The position numbers and the translations under genes are program-made. 64,000 nt of DNA from Pyxidicoccus caerfyrddinensis. GTDB taxonomy: Bacteria > Myxococcota > Myxococcia > Myxococcales > Myxococcaceae. This document shows, one piece after another, positions 52,611 to 61,755 of this stretch. Under the pieces are notes generated by a model, which did no database searches, was not told where the DNA came from, and saw only the letters and a list, made by a program, of their open reading frames with translations. Within the stretch, counting starts at the first letter, position 1, and each line of letters opens with the position of its first letter. The stretch lies in the NCBI RefSeq assembly GCF_010894405.1, contig NZ_JAAIYA010000008.1, positions 1 to 64,000 on the forward strand. Reading direction: 5' to 3'.

Positions 52611-53582
52611 GGTGGAGAGGTTGCGCTGGAAGGTCACCCGCATCCGCTCCTCGTTCCCGAAGCCGCACATCCGGGCAATCTGGTCGACGTTGCGCTTCGA
52701 CTCCTCCAGCAACCGCCGGGCCGCCTCCAGCCGCAGGACTTCAATGGCCTTCGCCGGGGTGCGGCCGGTCTTCTGCTTGTAGACGCGCGCGAAGTTGCGC
52801 GGGCTCATGCTGGCTCTCCTGGCCATCGCTTCGACCGTGAGGTCGTCACGGCCCAGGTTGCCCGCAATCCACAGGTGCAGCTCATCGAAGGCGGCGGTGT
52901 CCTTCGTCTGTGAGCGCAGCAGCTCGCTGAACTGTGACTGCCCGCCAGGTCGCTTCAGGAAGACGACCAGCTCCCTGGCCACCTTCATGGCGACGTCATG
53001 CCCATGGTCCGCGTCCACCAGTGCCAGGGCGAGGTCGATTCCCGCGCTGACGCCGGCCGAGGTCCACACGGAGCCTTCACGGACGAAGAGCGCGTCGCGG
53101 TCGACCTCGATGGAAGGGAAGCGCTCGCGCAGCCGGTCGCACATGGCCCAATGCGTTGCCGCGCGCTTGCCGTGGAGCAGTCCGGCCTGTGCCAGCAGGA
53201 AGGTGCCGCTGCAGACCGATGCGGTACGGCGGGTCGCCTTCGCCTTCCGCCGCAGCCAGTCGACCAGCCGCTCCGAGCGGGCCAGCACGTCTTCGATGTT
53301 CGGCGAGCCCGGAACGATGACGGTGTCGACCCGGACGCGCGTGAAGGCGGCGAGCGGCGACGTCTGCAACGCGACGCCCTCCGCCGTCTGCACCAGCCCG
53401 CCGTCCAGGCTCACCGTGTGGCGGAGGTACCCCGGCAAGCCCTGCTCCGCCAGGGCCTTGGACGCCGCCCAGAACACCGTCTGGGGCCCCGACAGGTCCA
53501 GCAACCCCATGTCGGGAAAGGCGACGAAGAGCACGGTGCGCGGCTTGCCGGACGCTGGCAGAAAATCCGGGTTATCTGTCAT
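52575..53582 (-). CDS. GlxA/DJ-1-type AraC-family regulator
   Basis: A 335-residue protein, ATG 53582, with GGAGGGAAGGA upstream. The N-terminal half is a DJ-1/PfpI domain: VLFVAFPDMGLLDLSGPQTV and ASVCSGTFLLAQAGLLHGKR, with Cys in the nucleophile elbow. The C-terminal 100 residues are an AraC DNA-binding domain (LTVEAMARRASMSPRNFARV, MCGFGNEERMRVTFQRN). Such regulators control divergent oxidoreductase genes. The SDR gene starts 52 bases away on the other strand. The 3' end overlaps the radical SAM gene by 36 bases. Confidence 0.92.
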   Translation of the reverse strand: MTDNPDFLPASGKPRTVLFVAFPDMGLLDLSGPQTVFWAASKALAEQGLPGYLRHTVSLDGGLVQTAEGVALQTSPLAAFTRVRVDTVIVPGSPNIEDVLARSERLVDWLRRKAKATRRTASVCSGTFLLAQAGLLHGKRAATHWAMCDRLRERFPSIEVDRDALFVREGSVWTSAGVSAGIDLALALVDADHGHDVAMKVARELVVFLKRPGGQSQFSELLRSQTKDTAAFDELHLWIAGNLGRDDLTVEAMARRASMSPRNFARVYKQKTGRTPAKAIEVLRLEAARRLLEESKRNVDQIARMCGFGNEERMRVTFQRNLSTSPRDYRKRFAT

Positions 53583-53634
53583 GGCTGCCACATCCTTCCC
53601 TCCGTACGTTCCCCTCGTCAACGGAGAGGCGAAC

Positions 53635-54384
53635 ATGAAAATCGTAGTCATCGGGGGCACGGGACTCATCGGAACGAAGCTGGTGAAGCGGCTTCGCGGG
53701 CAGGGCCACGAAGTGGTGGCGGCGGCGCCCAGCTCGGGCGTCAACACCCTCACGGGCGAGGGCCTGGTGGAGGCACTCACGGGCGCGCAGGTGGTCGTCG
53801 ACGTGGCGAACTCACCGTCGTTCGAGGACAAGGCCGTGCTGGAGTTCTTCGAGAAGTCGGGGCGCAACCTCCTCGCGGCGGAAGAGAAGGTCGGCGTGAA
53901 GCACCACGTCGCGCTGTCGGTGGTCGGCACCGAGCGGCTGCTGGGCAGCGGCTACTTCCGCGGCAAGATGGCGCAGGAAGACCTCATCAAGGCCGGCAGG
54001 ATTCCGTACACGCTCGTGCGCTCGACGCAGTTCTTCGAGTTCATGGGCGGCATCGCGCAGGCGGGTACGGAAGGGGACACGGTGCGCCTGTCCACGGCAC
54101 TCATGCAGCCCATCGCGTCGGAAGACGTGGCGGACGCGGTGGCCGAAGCGGCGCTGGGCGCGCCGGTCCATGGCATCGTCGAGGTGGCCGGGCCGGAGCG
54201 CGTGCGCCTCGTCGACGTGGTCCAGCGTTTCATGAACGCGAAGCAGGACGTGCGCAAGGTCGTCGCCGACGCCCAGGCGCGCTACTTCGGAGTGGTGCTG
54301 GACGACCAGTCGCTCATGCCGGGCAGCACTCCGCGTGTCGGGACGATGCGGTTCGAAGAGTGGCTCCGCCGTTCCGCGCCATGA
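53635..54384 (+). CDS. NAD(P)-binding SDR/NmrA-like oxidoreductase
   Basis: A 249-residue protein, ATG 53635 after ACGGAGAGG. It has a Rossmann start (MKIVVIGGTGLIGTKLVKRL) with the GxxGxxG dinucleotide loop at 7-13. The YFRGKMAQEDLIKAG segment (near 114-130) fits the atypical/NmrA-like SDR group, where the classical YxxxK is altered to YxxxxK. Features such as IPYTLVRSTQFFEFMGGIA are typical of this group. It is probably a NAD(P)-dependent reductase or sensor; substrate unknown. Divergent from the AraC/GlxA regulator, which is likely to control it. Confidence 0.88.
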   Translation: MKIVVIGGTGLIGTKLVKRLRGQGHEVVAAAPSSGVNTLTGEGLVEALTGAQVVVDVANSPSFEDKAVLEFFEKSGRNLLAAEEKVGVKHHVALSVVGTERLLGSGYFRGKMAQEDLIKAGRIPYTLVRSTQFFEFMGGIAQAGTEGDTVRLSTALMQPIASEDVADAVAEAALGAPVHGIVEVAGPERVRLVDVVQRFMNAKQDVRKVVADAQARYFGVVLDDQSLMPGSTPRVGTMRFEEWLRRSAP

Positions 54385-54465
54385 ACACGGAAGGGTCATG
54401 ACGCCGAGGGCTTCCGCTCGCGGGCATTTACGCGGCCTGCCCACTCACGCGAGACTCGGGAGCGA

Positions 54466-54885
54466 ATGAGCCTCCCGCGACTGCTTCTCCCGCTTGCCAT
54501 CTGCCTGGGCGCCTGCGTCAAGCGGGTCGACATCGAGGTCCTCGAGCCCGCCGCGCCCGCTTCCGCCGCCAGTGCCCGGCCCCTGGGCCATCTCGACAAG
54601 GACCAGATTCGCGAGGTCATCCGGGCGAACCGTGCGCAGGTCCGCGGTTGCTACGAGACGCGCCTCGAGTCCACCCCGAACCTTCGCGGCAAGGTGGCCA
54701 TCCGGTTCGTCATCGGAGGAACTGGCCAGGTACTGGAGTCCAAGGTCCACGAGTCCACGGTCGGAGATGCGGAGCTGGAGGGCTGCATCGCCGCCCGCGT
54801 GGGCACTTTCCGGTTCCCGCCCACGGGTGGCGGTGTCGTCGTTGTCACCTACCCCTTCATCTTCAAGACGGCCCAGGAAGGCTGA
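54466..54885 (+). CDS. Lipoprotein with AgmX/PglI-type C-terminal domain
   Basis: A 139-residue protein, ATG 54466 after GGGAG. The lipoprotein signal ends at LGACVK (Cys17). Residues 45-135 match the AgmX/PglI (TonB-like) C-terminal domain: DKDQIREVIRANRAQVRGCY, then GKVAIRFVIGGTGQVLESKV and two conserved Cys (in RGCYE and EGCIA) that could form a disulphide. In myxobacteria this domain occurs in gliding and envelope proteins. The gene is close to the DUF998 gene and may share its transcript. Confidence 0.85.
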   Translation: MSLPRLLLPLAICLGACVKRVDIEVLEPAAPASAASARPLGHLDKDQIREVIRANRAQVRGCYETRLESTPNLRGKVAIRFVIGGTGQVLESKVHESTVGDAELEGCIAARVGTFRFPPTGGGVVVVTYPFIFKTAQEG

Positions 54886-54918
54886 AGCTCCGGCGAGAGG
54901 TGCTACGTCACAGGGACA

Positions 54919-55539
54919 ATGATGCCCAAGCTCCGCGAGAACCTGACGTACTACGCGTGCTCCGCCGGCCTGCTGATCCCCCTTCTCTATTTCGGGGTCC
55001 AGCTCACGGCCATGCCCTTCGCACCGGGCTACAGCGTGTTGAAGCAAACGGCGAGCGAGCTTGGCATGGCCACGGTTTCGACCGCGCCGCAGGTGTTCAA
55101 CTTCGGCACGATGTTGCGTGGCGCGGTCATGCTGGTGGCCGCAGTCGGATTCCTGGGTGCCTTGAAGCGGATGGACGTCGGCCCCTTCAGCACCTGGCTG
55201 ACCACGTTGTCGATGGTCTCGATTGCCTTCAACGACCTCGGCGCGGGACTGTTCCCCCTGCCCGATGATCGCCATGAAGGCGTCTTCCTGCTGGGCTATG
55301 TGTTCTGGCCACTGAGCCTTCTTGCGGCAATCTGGCGCTCGCCCGAGGCTCGCGCCTTCAAGACGTACATGCTCCTGAACGTCGTGCTCACCTATGGGCT
55401 CCTGGCCGCCAGAGGTGTCCTGGGCGACGCATTCATGCCCGCGGGCTTGTTTCAGCGGGTCTTCGGGCTGGTCACCGTGGTGCCCATTGGCGCAGCGGCG
55501 TGGTTCGTGGGTCGCGCGTTCAAGGGTCCCCAACGGTGA
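54919..55539 (+). CDS. DUF998-like membrane protein
   Basis: A 206-residue protein with six membrane segments, for example ACSAGLLIPLLYFGVQLTAM, MLRGAVMLVAAVGFLGALKR and FGLVTVVPIGAAAWFVGRAF. The motif KQTASELGM (near 42-50) and a loop with NDLGAGLFPLPDDRHEG fit the DUF998 family of bacterial membrane proteins, function unknown. It lies 33 bases after the AgmX-type lipoprotein gene. Confidence 0.8.
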   Translation: MMPKLRENLTYYACSAGLLIPLLYFGVQLTAMPFAPGYSVLKQTASELGMATVSTAPQVFNFGTMLRGAVMLVAAVGFLGALKRMDVGPFSTWLTTLSMVSIAFNDLGAGLFPLPDDRHEGVFLLGYVFWPLSLLAAIWRSPEARAFKTYMLLNVVLTYGLLAARGVLGDAFMPAGLFQRVFGLVTVVPIGAAAWFVGRAFKGPQR

Positions 55540-55591
55540 GTCTCTTCGGGCCATCGGACCGGGCCCGGCTGACGCGGTAGACTGTGACGCC

Positions 55592-56242
55592 ATGATCTTC
55601 CGTGGGAAAGCGCCCCGGACGCGCTCCGAGCTCATCGCCGAGGCGGAGCGTGCTCGCGCCAAGGGCCGCATCAAGAAGGCCGTCGAGGCCTATCGCAAGG
55701 CGCTGGAGCTCGAGCCGGGAGACCCGGTCATCCACGGCAAGCTGGCACCGCTCCTGGCCCGAGTGAAGCAGCCCGAAGCCGCGCTCCAGAGCTTCCATGC
55801 GGCGGCGAAGGGGTACCTGGACAAGGGGTTCGCGGACAAGGCCATCGCTGTCTACACGCAGGCGGCGGATACGTTCCCCCACCGGGTGGACCTCTGGCAG
55901 CAGCTGGCGCAGCTCAGCCTCTCCAAGGGACACCGCGTCGACGCGGTGAGAGCCCTGCTTCGCGGACGATTCCACCTCCGCCACCGGAACGAGCGGCGCG
56001 ACGCCATACTCCTCCTGAAGGAGGTGCTGGCGCTCGATTCCTCCCTCCTGGAGGTGAAGCTGGACCTGGCCTTGCTGCTGGCCAGCGAGGGGCAGCGCGC
56101 CGAGGCACTGGCGTTGCTCGAGCCGCTGACCCGCGAGCCGCCGGGGCCGAAGCGCGCGAAGGTGAACTGGACGCTCCTGCGCATCTCGCCGGGCCTGGGG
56201 ACAGGATGGCGCTGGTTGCGCTCCGCCCTGGCGCGGCACTGA
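55592..56242 (+). CDS. TPR protein
   Basis: A 216-residue cytosolic protein, ATG 55592. It starts with a basic segment, then four to five TPR-type helical pairs: RAKGRIKKAVEAYRKALELE (22-41), GFADKAIAVYTQAADTFPHR and QRAEALALLEPLTREPPGP. The EAYRKALELEPGDP phrase is a canonical TPR. No other domain. It is probably a scaffold; partners cannot be read. Confidence 0.88.
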   Translation: MIFRGKAPRTRSELIAEAERARAKGRIKKAVEAYRKALELEPGDPVIHGKLAPLLARVKQPEAALQSFHAAAKGYLDKGFADKAIAVYTQAADTFPHRVDLWQQLAQLSLSKGHRVDAVRALLRGRFHLRHRNERRDAILLLKEVLALDSSLLEVKLDLALLLASEGQRAEALALLEPLTREPPGPKRAKVNWTLLRISPGLGTGWRWLRSALARH

Positions 56243-56354
56243 AGCCGCACCGGCCCGTCCGCGGAGTCGGGCCCCGGGAAGATCCGGGCGACCCGTCGTT
56301 CCCTTTCCCATGCCCCATTCTTCGCAGCACTCCTCGCGAACCCGAGGAGCCAGG

Positions 56355-59333
56355 ATGCGCCGTGCCGTCATCAGCTTGATAGGAGTCCTGGGGCTCCACA
56401 CGGGATGCGATTCCGTGGCGGGGGTCGCTTCACCCGCGCCCGAGGCGCAGACGGCCTCGAAGGCCGTGTGCACCCCGCCACCTGTCGACGAGGAGTTCCC
56501 CGACGACCCCTCGAACCCGAACTTCCCCCAGGGCTGGGTCGTCTTCACGCAGGTCCCCGGCACGACCGACGATACCCATGCCCTGCAACAGGCGCTCGAT
56601 GCCCTCGATCCCCCGGGCTGCGGCGCGCCGCCCTGCCGCAACACGCTCTTCCTTCCTCGCGGCGACTACAACATCTCGGGGACCCTCTACATGGCGACCC
56701 GAGGCATCCGCATCATCGGTGCCGACCCCTCGAGCACTCGCATCCACTGGAGGGGACAGCCGTATGTCAACGCCACGGAGATCAGCCTGGGCAACGTTGG
56801 CGTCTTCCATGGACCCGACCGGGACTCGCTGTGGGGGTTCGACTCCAGCAACTACCCGGACGTGGTCGAGTCGCTCGCCCCGCCCTACCCTCAACCCACC
56901 CGCCCCAAGTCGTGGATGTTCCTGCTCAATGGCGCGGGCGGGGGTGAGATCAAGCGGCTGACGCTCGACGGCGCCGGACGCGCGGAAGCGGCGATCCGCA
57001 TCGCGAACAACCGCGGCCTCCGGCCGAACAGCAGCTGGGTGGACGCCAGCGGCCGGTTGCACGGGAGCAATGCGAGCGGATTCCGCTTCACCGACCTGAT
57101 CATCGCCGACTCCGCCCGAGGCATCTGGGTCGGCTACTTCGATCCGGTCCTCGGGAACTCGGCGAACGACGACGAGGGCTACATCCTCCGCACCCGTTTC
57201 CTGCGGATTGGCAAGGCGCACTCGGTGGACGTCGGGTTGCCCCCGGGCGCGGCGCAGGCCGGCGTGCTGTTGAGCGCGCAGCAGACCTACAACTGGGACA
57301 TCCAGGACTCGTCGTTCGAGGACTGCGACGCGGGCATCGTGGCGGCGGTCGGCGGCTTCAACGCCTGGCACAATGTCTTCACCGGCTCGCGGGTCAGTGA
57401 TTTGTACCTCGGCGGCTCGGGGGGCCGGTTCGAGGCGCGCGACAACACCTCGCAGGGCTCGTGGCGCTTCGTGCTCACCGACGGGAGCGACGAGAACGGC
57501 CACTTCGTCCCCCTGGTGAACCCCCAGAGTCAGAGCAACCAGGGCGCCGGCTGGTACAAGCCCATCATCCTCGCCAACAACGCCGTGCTGGCGCCCCGCT
57601 GGGCGGCGCTCGACCTGCGGACCCAGGCGGCGTTGATCATCGACAACACCCTGCAGAGCGCGACGTTCCCGGACGGCTCCGTCCACGCGCCGATCCAGTT
57701 CACCATCGGGCCCGGCTACCAGTCGGCGGGCACGTACTCGCCCAACAACCTGACAATCATTGGCAATGCGTTCAGCGGCACCGATACCACCGCCGCATCG
57801 CTCGTCTCCAACACCTGGTGGAGGGGCTCGCTGCAAGCGGGCCAGTGGAGTGGTCCTCCACCGATGCACCTCGTGCAGTTTGGAAACGCGACGTGGCTCG
57901 GGCCGCCCACGGTTCCCGCTCCGCCGGTCGCCCCGACCTATCACGGCCGTCCGGTCGTCGAGATCACCCCCTTGATGACGGTGTCGGACATCAACCATGC
58001 GCTCATCAACGCGATGGCACTGCCGACGCGGCCGATGTTCCACTTCCAGTCCGGCGTCTACTACCTCGACTCGACCATCGTGGTGCCCGCCGGCTTCGAC
58101 GGCATCCTCGCGGGCGACGGCGTGGGCACCCAGATCCTGCCCGACTTCCAGAGCTACGCGGGGGTGCCGGGCACGACGTATCTCGACCTTCCGCCCGGCT
58201 CGACGTTCCCGCTCTTCAAGCTGCTGGCTCCGGCGCGGGCGACGGTCCGAGATCTGCTCATCCAGACCGCGGGCTCAGCTTCCGCGGGGACCGCCGACCC
58301 GGCGAGGCCGCAGGTGCGCGCGTTCGTCATCAACAGCTTCGACAGCGTCGGTGACCAGACCTACCTCCGTCAGACGCTCGTCTCGGCGAGCAATGCGGAC
58401 AAGGCGCTGAGCAACGGCGTGCTGGCCGACACCTTCAGCCGCAGCCTGATGGTGGATGGCCTCGACGCCAACCTCGTGCGCTCCGACAAGGGCGCCTTCG
58501 GCGCGGCGAACATCGGCGTGCTGGTTCGCGGCTCGCCGACGGCTCCTCCGAGCCAGGCCGGCGTGCGGCTCAACGGAGGCAGCGCCGGACTCACCTGGCG
58601 CAGCGTGCTGCGCACCGAGCGCAACGCCATCCTCGTCGAGCAGGGTGTCGAGCACGAGAGCGTGCTGGGGTACGACCTGTCGAATGACGGTGGGCCCGAC
58701 GGCGCCTCGGGGAGGGTGACGCTCGCGGGCTCGAGCAACCTGATTGTTCCGACCTATCCGCTCCCGTTGACCCTCCAGTACGGCGACCTGAACGCGACCG
58801 GGTTTCAGGGCAACCTGACCGTCCTCGCCAAGAACTCCGACATGCACGTGGTGCGCGGCGGCACTCCCCACGGGGACGACGGCACGCTCCTGCTCGGCTA
58901 CCTGTTCGAGAACCACACGCCCATCGCCCCCTGGGCGCAGGGCCTGGCCCCCGTCTATGACCCCATCGCACTGCCGAATCAGCCGATGCCCTGTGGCCCC
59001 GTGCAGAGCATCGCCTCTCCCTTCCTGGCGAAGCAGAACCGGGCCTACGCCTCGGTCAACGGCGGCTTCGGCTACAAGGACTGCGTCGAGATCAACACGA
59101 TCAGCGGCGGCGTCCCTGCGGAGACCTCGTTCATGTCGCTGCTGCTGCGCGACTTCCGCGCGTCGCACGTCCTGCCATGGACGCGCACCTGCCAGACGGA
59201 CCTGGCCGACCTCGTCATCGATCGCGTCGACGTCTCGTTCTTCGATCCGGTTGGCAACATCCAGACCGGCAAGGTGCTCTCCTACGGAGGCGCCATCCAC
59301 CTCCGCAAGGTGACGGCCGCCGGCAACCAGTAA
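56355..59333 (+). CDS. Lipoprotein with two parallel beta-helix (pectate lyase-like) modules
   Basis: A 992-residue protein, ATG 56355 after GAGGAG. The lipoprotein signal MRRAVISLIGVLGLHTGC has its lipobox at Cys18. Two pectate-lyase-superfamily starts are visible: TDDTHALQQALDALDPPGCG with LFLPRGDYNISGTLYMATRG (near 75-120), and VSDINHALINAMALPTRPMF with FQSGVYYLDSTIVVPAG (near 540-575). Each is followed by long beta-helix repeats rich in Asn and Gly. The pattern is that of right-handed beta-helix enzymes acting on polysaccharides, or of surface binding proteins. Catalytic Asp residues could not be assigned. Tandem beta-helices on one lipoprotein are uncommon. The adjacent downstream DNA changes to lower GC. 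Confidence 0.85.
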   Translation: MRRAVISLIGVLGLHTGCDSVAGVASPAPEAQTASKAVCTPPPVDEEFPDDPSNPNFPQGWVVFTQVPGTTDDTHALQQALDALDPPGCGAPPCRNTLFLPRGDYNISGTLYMATRGIRIIGADPSSTRIHWRGQPYVNATEISLGNVGVFHGPDRDSLWGFDSSNYPDVVESLAPPYPQPTRPKSWMFLLNGAGGGEIKRLTLDGAGRAEAAIRIANNRGLRPNSSWVDASGRLHGSNASGFRFTDLIIADSARGIWVGYFDPVLGNSANDDEGYILRTRFLRIGKAHSVDVGLPPGAAQAGVLLSAQQTYNWDIQDSSFEDCDAGIVAAVGGFNAWHNVFTGSRVSDLYLGGSGGRFEARDNTSQGSWRFVLTDGSDENGHFVPLVNPQSQSNQGAGWYKPIILANNAVLAPRWAALDLRTQAALIIDNTLQSATFPDGSVHAPIQFTIGPGYQSAGTYSPNNLTIIGNAFSGTDTTAASLVSNTWWRGSLQAGQWSGPPPMHLVQFGNATWLGPPTVPAPPVAPTYHGRPVVEITPLMTVSDINHALINAMALPTRPMFHFQSGVYYLDSTIVVPAGFDGILAGDGVGTQILPDFQSYAGVPGTTYLDLPPGSTFPLFKLLAPARATVRDLLIQTAGSASAGTADPARPQVRAFVINSFDSVGDQTYLRQTLVSASNADKALSNGVLADTFSRSLMVDGLDANLVRSDKGAFGAANIGVLVRGSPTAPPSQAGVRLNGGSAGLTWRSVLRTERNAILVEQGVEHESVLGYDLSNDGGPDGASGRVTLAGSSNLIVPTYPLPLTLQYGDLNATGFQGNLTVLAKNSDMHVVRGGTPHGDDGTLLLGYLFENHTPIAPWAQGLAPVYDPIALPNQPMPCGPVQSIASPFLAKQNRAYASVNGGFGYKDCVEINTISGGVPAETSFMSLLLRDFRASHVLPWTRTCQTDLADLVIDRVDVSFFDPVGNIQTGKVLSYGGAIHLRKVTAAGNQ

Positions 59334-59364
59334 CCTATACTTCTCCAGCCTTATGCACGCCCCC

Positions 59365-59880
59365 TTACTCTTTCTCAAATTCGTAAATAACGCCTTCGGG
59401 TAGGGGCGGCGGCTCGTAGGCCTCATCAATGATGACAAACAGCTCGTCCTTGAACTGCTGTCTCAAGTCTGGAGGCAGTCCCTGGGCGATTCGCCCGGCT
59501 TCCCGAATGAGTGCGTTGAATCTATCCACATCTTCTGCCTCGAGATCATGGATGTTCTTTTCCATGTGCCGGAGGAAGGCATCCGCCTCATCCCATTGGA
59601 CAGACGGCACATCAGGCATAGTGTCCTGACTCAGTGATTGCCTCGGCAACGGCTGGGCGCTTGCGACACCCGAATCGAGCGCATGGCTGAGTCCAACATC
59701 CTCCGCGGGCTCCGGCATTCCTTTCGCTTGATGATTTTTCCGGTCGCCTTCCTCAGGAACTGCCTGAACGGGCGCCGTGTCCATTGCTGCCACCTGGTCG
59801 TCAAGCTTGTTTTGAAAACGCTCCGCCACTCCGAAAATGCAGATGCCGAGAATCAAAATCAAAAAGATAACATTACGCAT
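59365..59880 (-). CDS. Small membrane-anchored or exported protein in the island
   Basis: A 171-residue protein, ATG 59880, 12 bases after the Lnt-like stop. A short hydrophobic segment (MRNVIFLILILGICIFGVAE) anchors or exports it. A Pro/Glu-rich, disordered stretch follows, then a helical C-terminal part (HDLEAEDVDRFNALIREAGR, GLPPDLRQQFKDELFVIIDE). No family was recognised. Codon use is AT-richer than in the rest of the window. It is probably in one operon with the Lnt-like gene. Confidence 0.65.
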   Translation of the reverse strand: MRNVIFLILILGICIFGVAERFQNKLDDQVAAMDTAPVQAVPEEGDRKNHQAKGMPEPAEDVGLSHALDSGVASAQPLPRQSLSQDTMPDVPSVQWDEADAFLRHMEKNIHDLEAEDVDRFNALIREAGRIAQGLPPDLRQQFKDELFVIIDEAYEPPPLPEGVIYEFEKE

Positions 59881-59892
59881 GCAGCCACCCGG

Positions 59893-61629
59893 CTAGCTGG
59901 GCATCAGCTTTCCATGACGTTTTCGCGATGCACGGAAAGTGCGTATTGCCGCGCTCAGCATCAACAAAGACACAGTGAGCAGAAGCATCGAACCATCACC
60001 GTGCCTGACATAGAAAGTCGCTTCGGTTTGCTGAACAGGGACATCCCAGACCTGAAATCCTTCTGGATGGCCTTTGGCGATTGCCGGGCCGGAAATGGGC
60101 AGGACGACCTGCCCGTCCAGTCCAATCAGAGCGCTGATTCCAGTATTCGCGGCGCGAATCAGTGCGCGTCGTGTCTCAACGGCGCGTATTCTCACCAACT
60201 CAAAATGCTGGTGTATCGCAATCGTGTTGGTAAACCATCCGTCCTGCGTGAGGTTGACTATATATTCCGGATTGAAATCTCCTGAGCTGAAGAAGGAACG
60301 GGCATGGCCAGCAAAGACGCCTTCATAACAGACGAGTGGAAGGAACCGGCTGTGTGCAAGGGGATTCTTTGGAAGGCCATATGAGATCACGTTCTGCTTT
60401 GTGCCCGGCAGATACTGCCTTGCCAATACGTCCTGCGGGACGCGCTCGAGCAAATGGAGTGCTTCCAAGATGCCTGCGAATGGGATGATCTCTCCAACCG
60501 GGAACAGGATGTTTTTTTCGTAGGAGTCGCCTCTGTGTCCGTCTGGAGAAAACAACACAGTCGAGTTGACGGCCACACCGTTGGATTGCCACGGCTTGCC
60601 GGTTCCTTGCACGATGGCCGGTTCGTTGAAAAAGATGCTGACTCCCTGCTCTCCTGCCATTGCGGTGATCATGTCCACCAGGGGCGGCGCGTAGAGTCTC
60701 CACTTTCGCGTCAGCTCGTTCGCGTTGGTCGACGAGTAGGGTACGGCCGCCTCTGGCAGTACGATCATATCCAGTCTGTATCCGGCGGCTTTACTGGAGG
60801 CACGTATCAGCCTCGGGATTGTGTCGCCAACCAACTTGTATACCGCATCGCGAGCGGTCGCCAGACTACTGTTCTCCACCAGCAGCGAATCAGGCTGGAT
60901 GGCCGCAATTCGAACAGTAGGCAATTCAGCTTGCTGGGCGCGCACGTCGCTCAACCGCGTAACCCCAAACACCAGGCTGCCGAATAGAATCACCAGCGCC
61001 AGGCTGTCGAAGGTATTTGAAGAAAGAACGAGCGGATGCTTCAAACGATACGACCGGCATATCGTGGCTGCGTATTGATAAATGAAGAAGTTGACGGAGA
61101 ACAACAGGAAGGCCAGCCCAAGCACGCCAGTGTACTCGACGACCTGAACGAGATACACATTGCCTGTGATCAGATTTCCCCAGGACACCGGTATGACTTT
61201 GGGGACCAAGCCGTCTACCAGTACGCCGACGCAAGCGACGCTCAACCAACTCAGCGACAGATACTTCTGCCATGCTTCTCTTGCGAGGAAACCAATCAAC
61301 AAGACGAGACTGATTTCCCTTACTGATGAGGTCAACGCGAAAAGCAAAAATATTCCGCCGCTGATCCAGCCGTTTTCGCCGACGAGCTTTCCAGCAGATG
61401 GAATAATCCAGTGAAAGGCCGTCAACGAGAGAAATGCCGTGCTGGTCAAACCGAAAAGAACAAGTGCCCTGATGTTGTCTCTGTACTTTACGGCCCCCAC
61501 GAACAGGGGGCACAGCGCAACCCAGGCCAATAAGGGGTAATTGAATGGTGCGAAGGCAAGCGTCGACAAAGCTCCATAACAAAGCCCCATCAAAGCGATG
61601 AAAATCAAATCCTTGAGTTTTGTCGACAT
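59893..61629 (-). CDS. Apolipoprotein N-acyltransferase-like (Lnt-type) membrane enzyme in the island
   Basis: A 578-residue protein from ATG 61629; the ribosome site is weak, so the start is not certain. The first 225 residues hold seven or more membrane segments (SWLSVACVGVLVDGLVPKVI, LVQVVEYTGVLGLAFLLFSV). Residues 238-520 are a nitrilase-type domain with the Lnt catalytic triad: Glu293 in VLPEAAVPYS, Lys372 in YEKNILFPVGE and Cys434 in VCYEGVFAG. Lnt transfers an acyl chain to the N-terminal Cys of lipoproteins. As it lies in an AT-rich island with small exported proteins, this is likely a second copy or a relative acting on other substrates. C-terminal TM segment at 545-565. Confidence 0.88.
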   Translation of the reverse strand: MSTKLKDLIFIALMGLCYGALSTLAFAPFNYPLLAWVALCPLFVGAVKYRDNIRALVLFGLTSTAFLSLTAFHWIIPSAGKLVGENGWISGGIFLLFALTSSVREISLVLLIGFLAREAWQKYLSLSWLSVACVGVLVDGLVPKVIPVSWGNLITGNVYLVQVVEYTGVLGLAFLLFSVNFFIYQYAATICRSYRLKHPLVLSSNTFDSLALVILFGSLVFGVTRLSDVRAQQAELPTVRIAAIQPDSLLVENSSLATARDAVYKLVGDTIPRLIRASSKAAGYRLDMIVLPEAAVPYSSTNANELTRKWRLYAPPLVDMITAMAGEQGVSIFFNEPAIVQGTGKPWQSNGVAVNSTVLFSPDGHRGDSYEKNILFPVGEIIPFAGILEALHLLERVPQDVLARQYLPGTKQNVISYGLPKNPLAHSRFLPLVCYEGVFAGHARSFFSSGDFNPEYIVNLTQDGWFTNTIAIHQHFELVRIRAVETRRALIRAANTGISALIGLDGQVVLPISGPAIAKGHPEGFQVWDVPVQQTEATFYVRHGDGSMLLLTVSLLMLSAAIRTFRASRKRHGKLMPS

Positions 61630-61717
61630 GCCGCTAGCGCTGGCTTGAATCAACGTTGATGGGACATGCGCACTGATCGAAACGCCTGGCCGCCTACACC
61701 TCTGAGGGCACGGCTGG

Positions 61718-61749
61718 CTCGTGTGCATCGCTGTGCCGATGCACACGAG
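61718..61749. terminator. Strong hairpin terminator in the island
   Basis: CTCGTGTGCATCG (61718-61730) and CGATGCACACGAG (61737-61749) make a perfect 13-pair stem with a six-base loop, seven bases past the stop codon of the gene at 61756. A T-rich stretch (GTTTTGTTAC) lies on its plus-strand side. It separates that gene from the Lnt-like gene. Confidence 0.8.
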
Positions 61750-61755
61750 GTTTTG

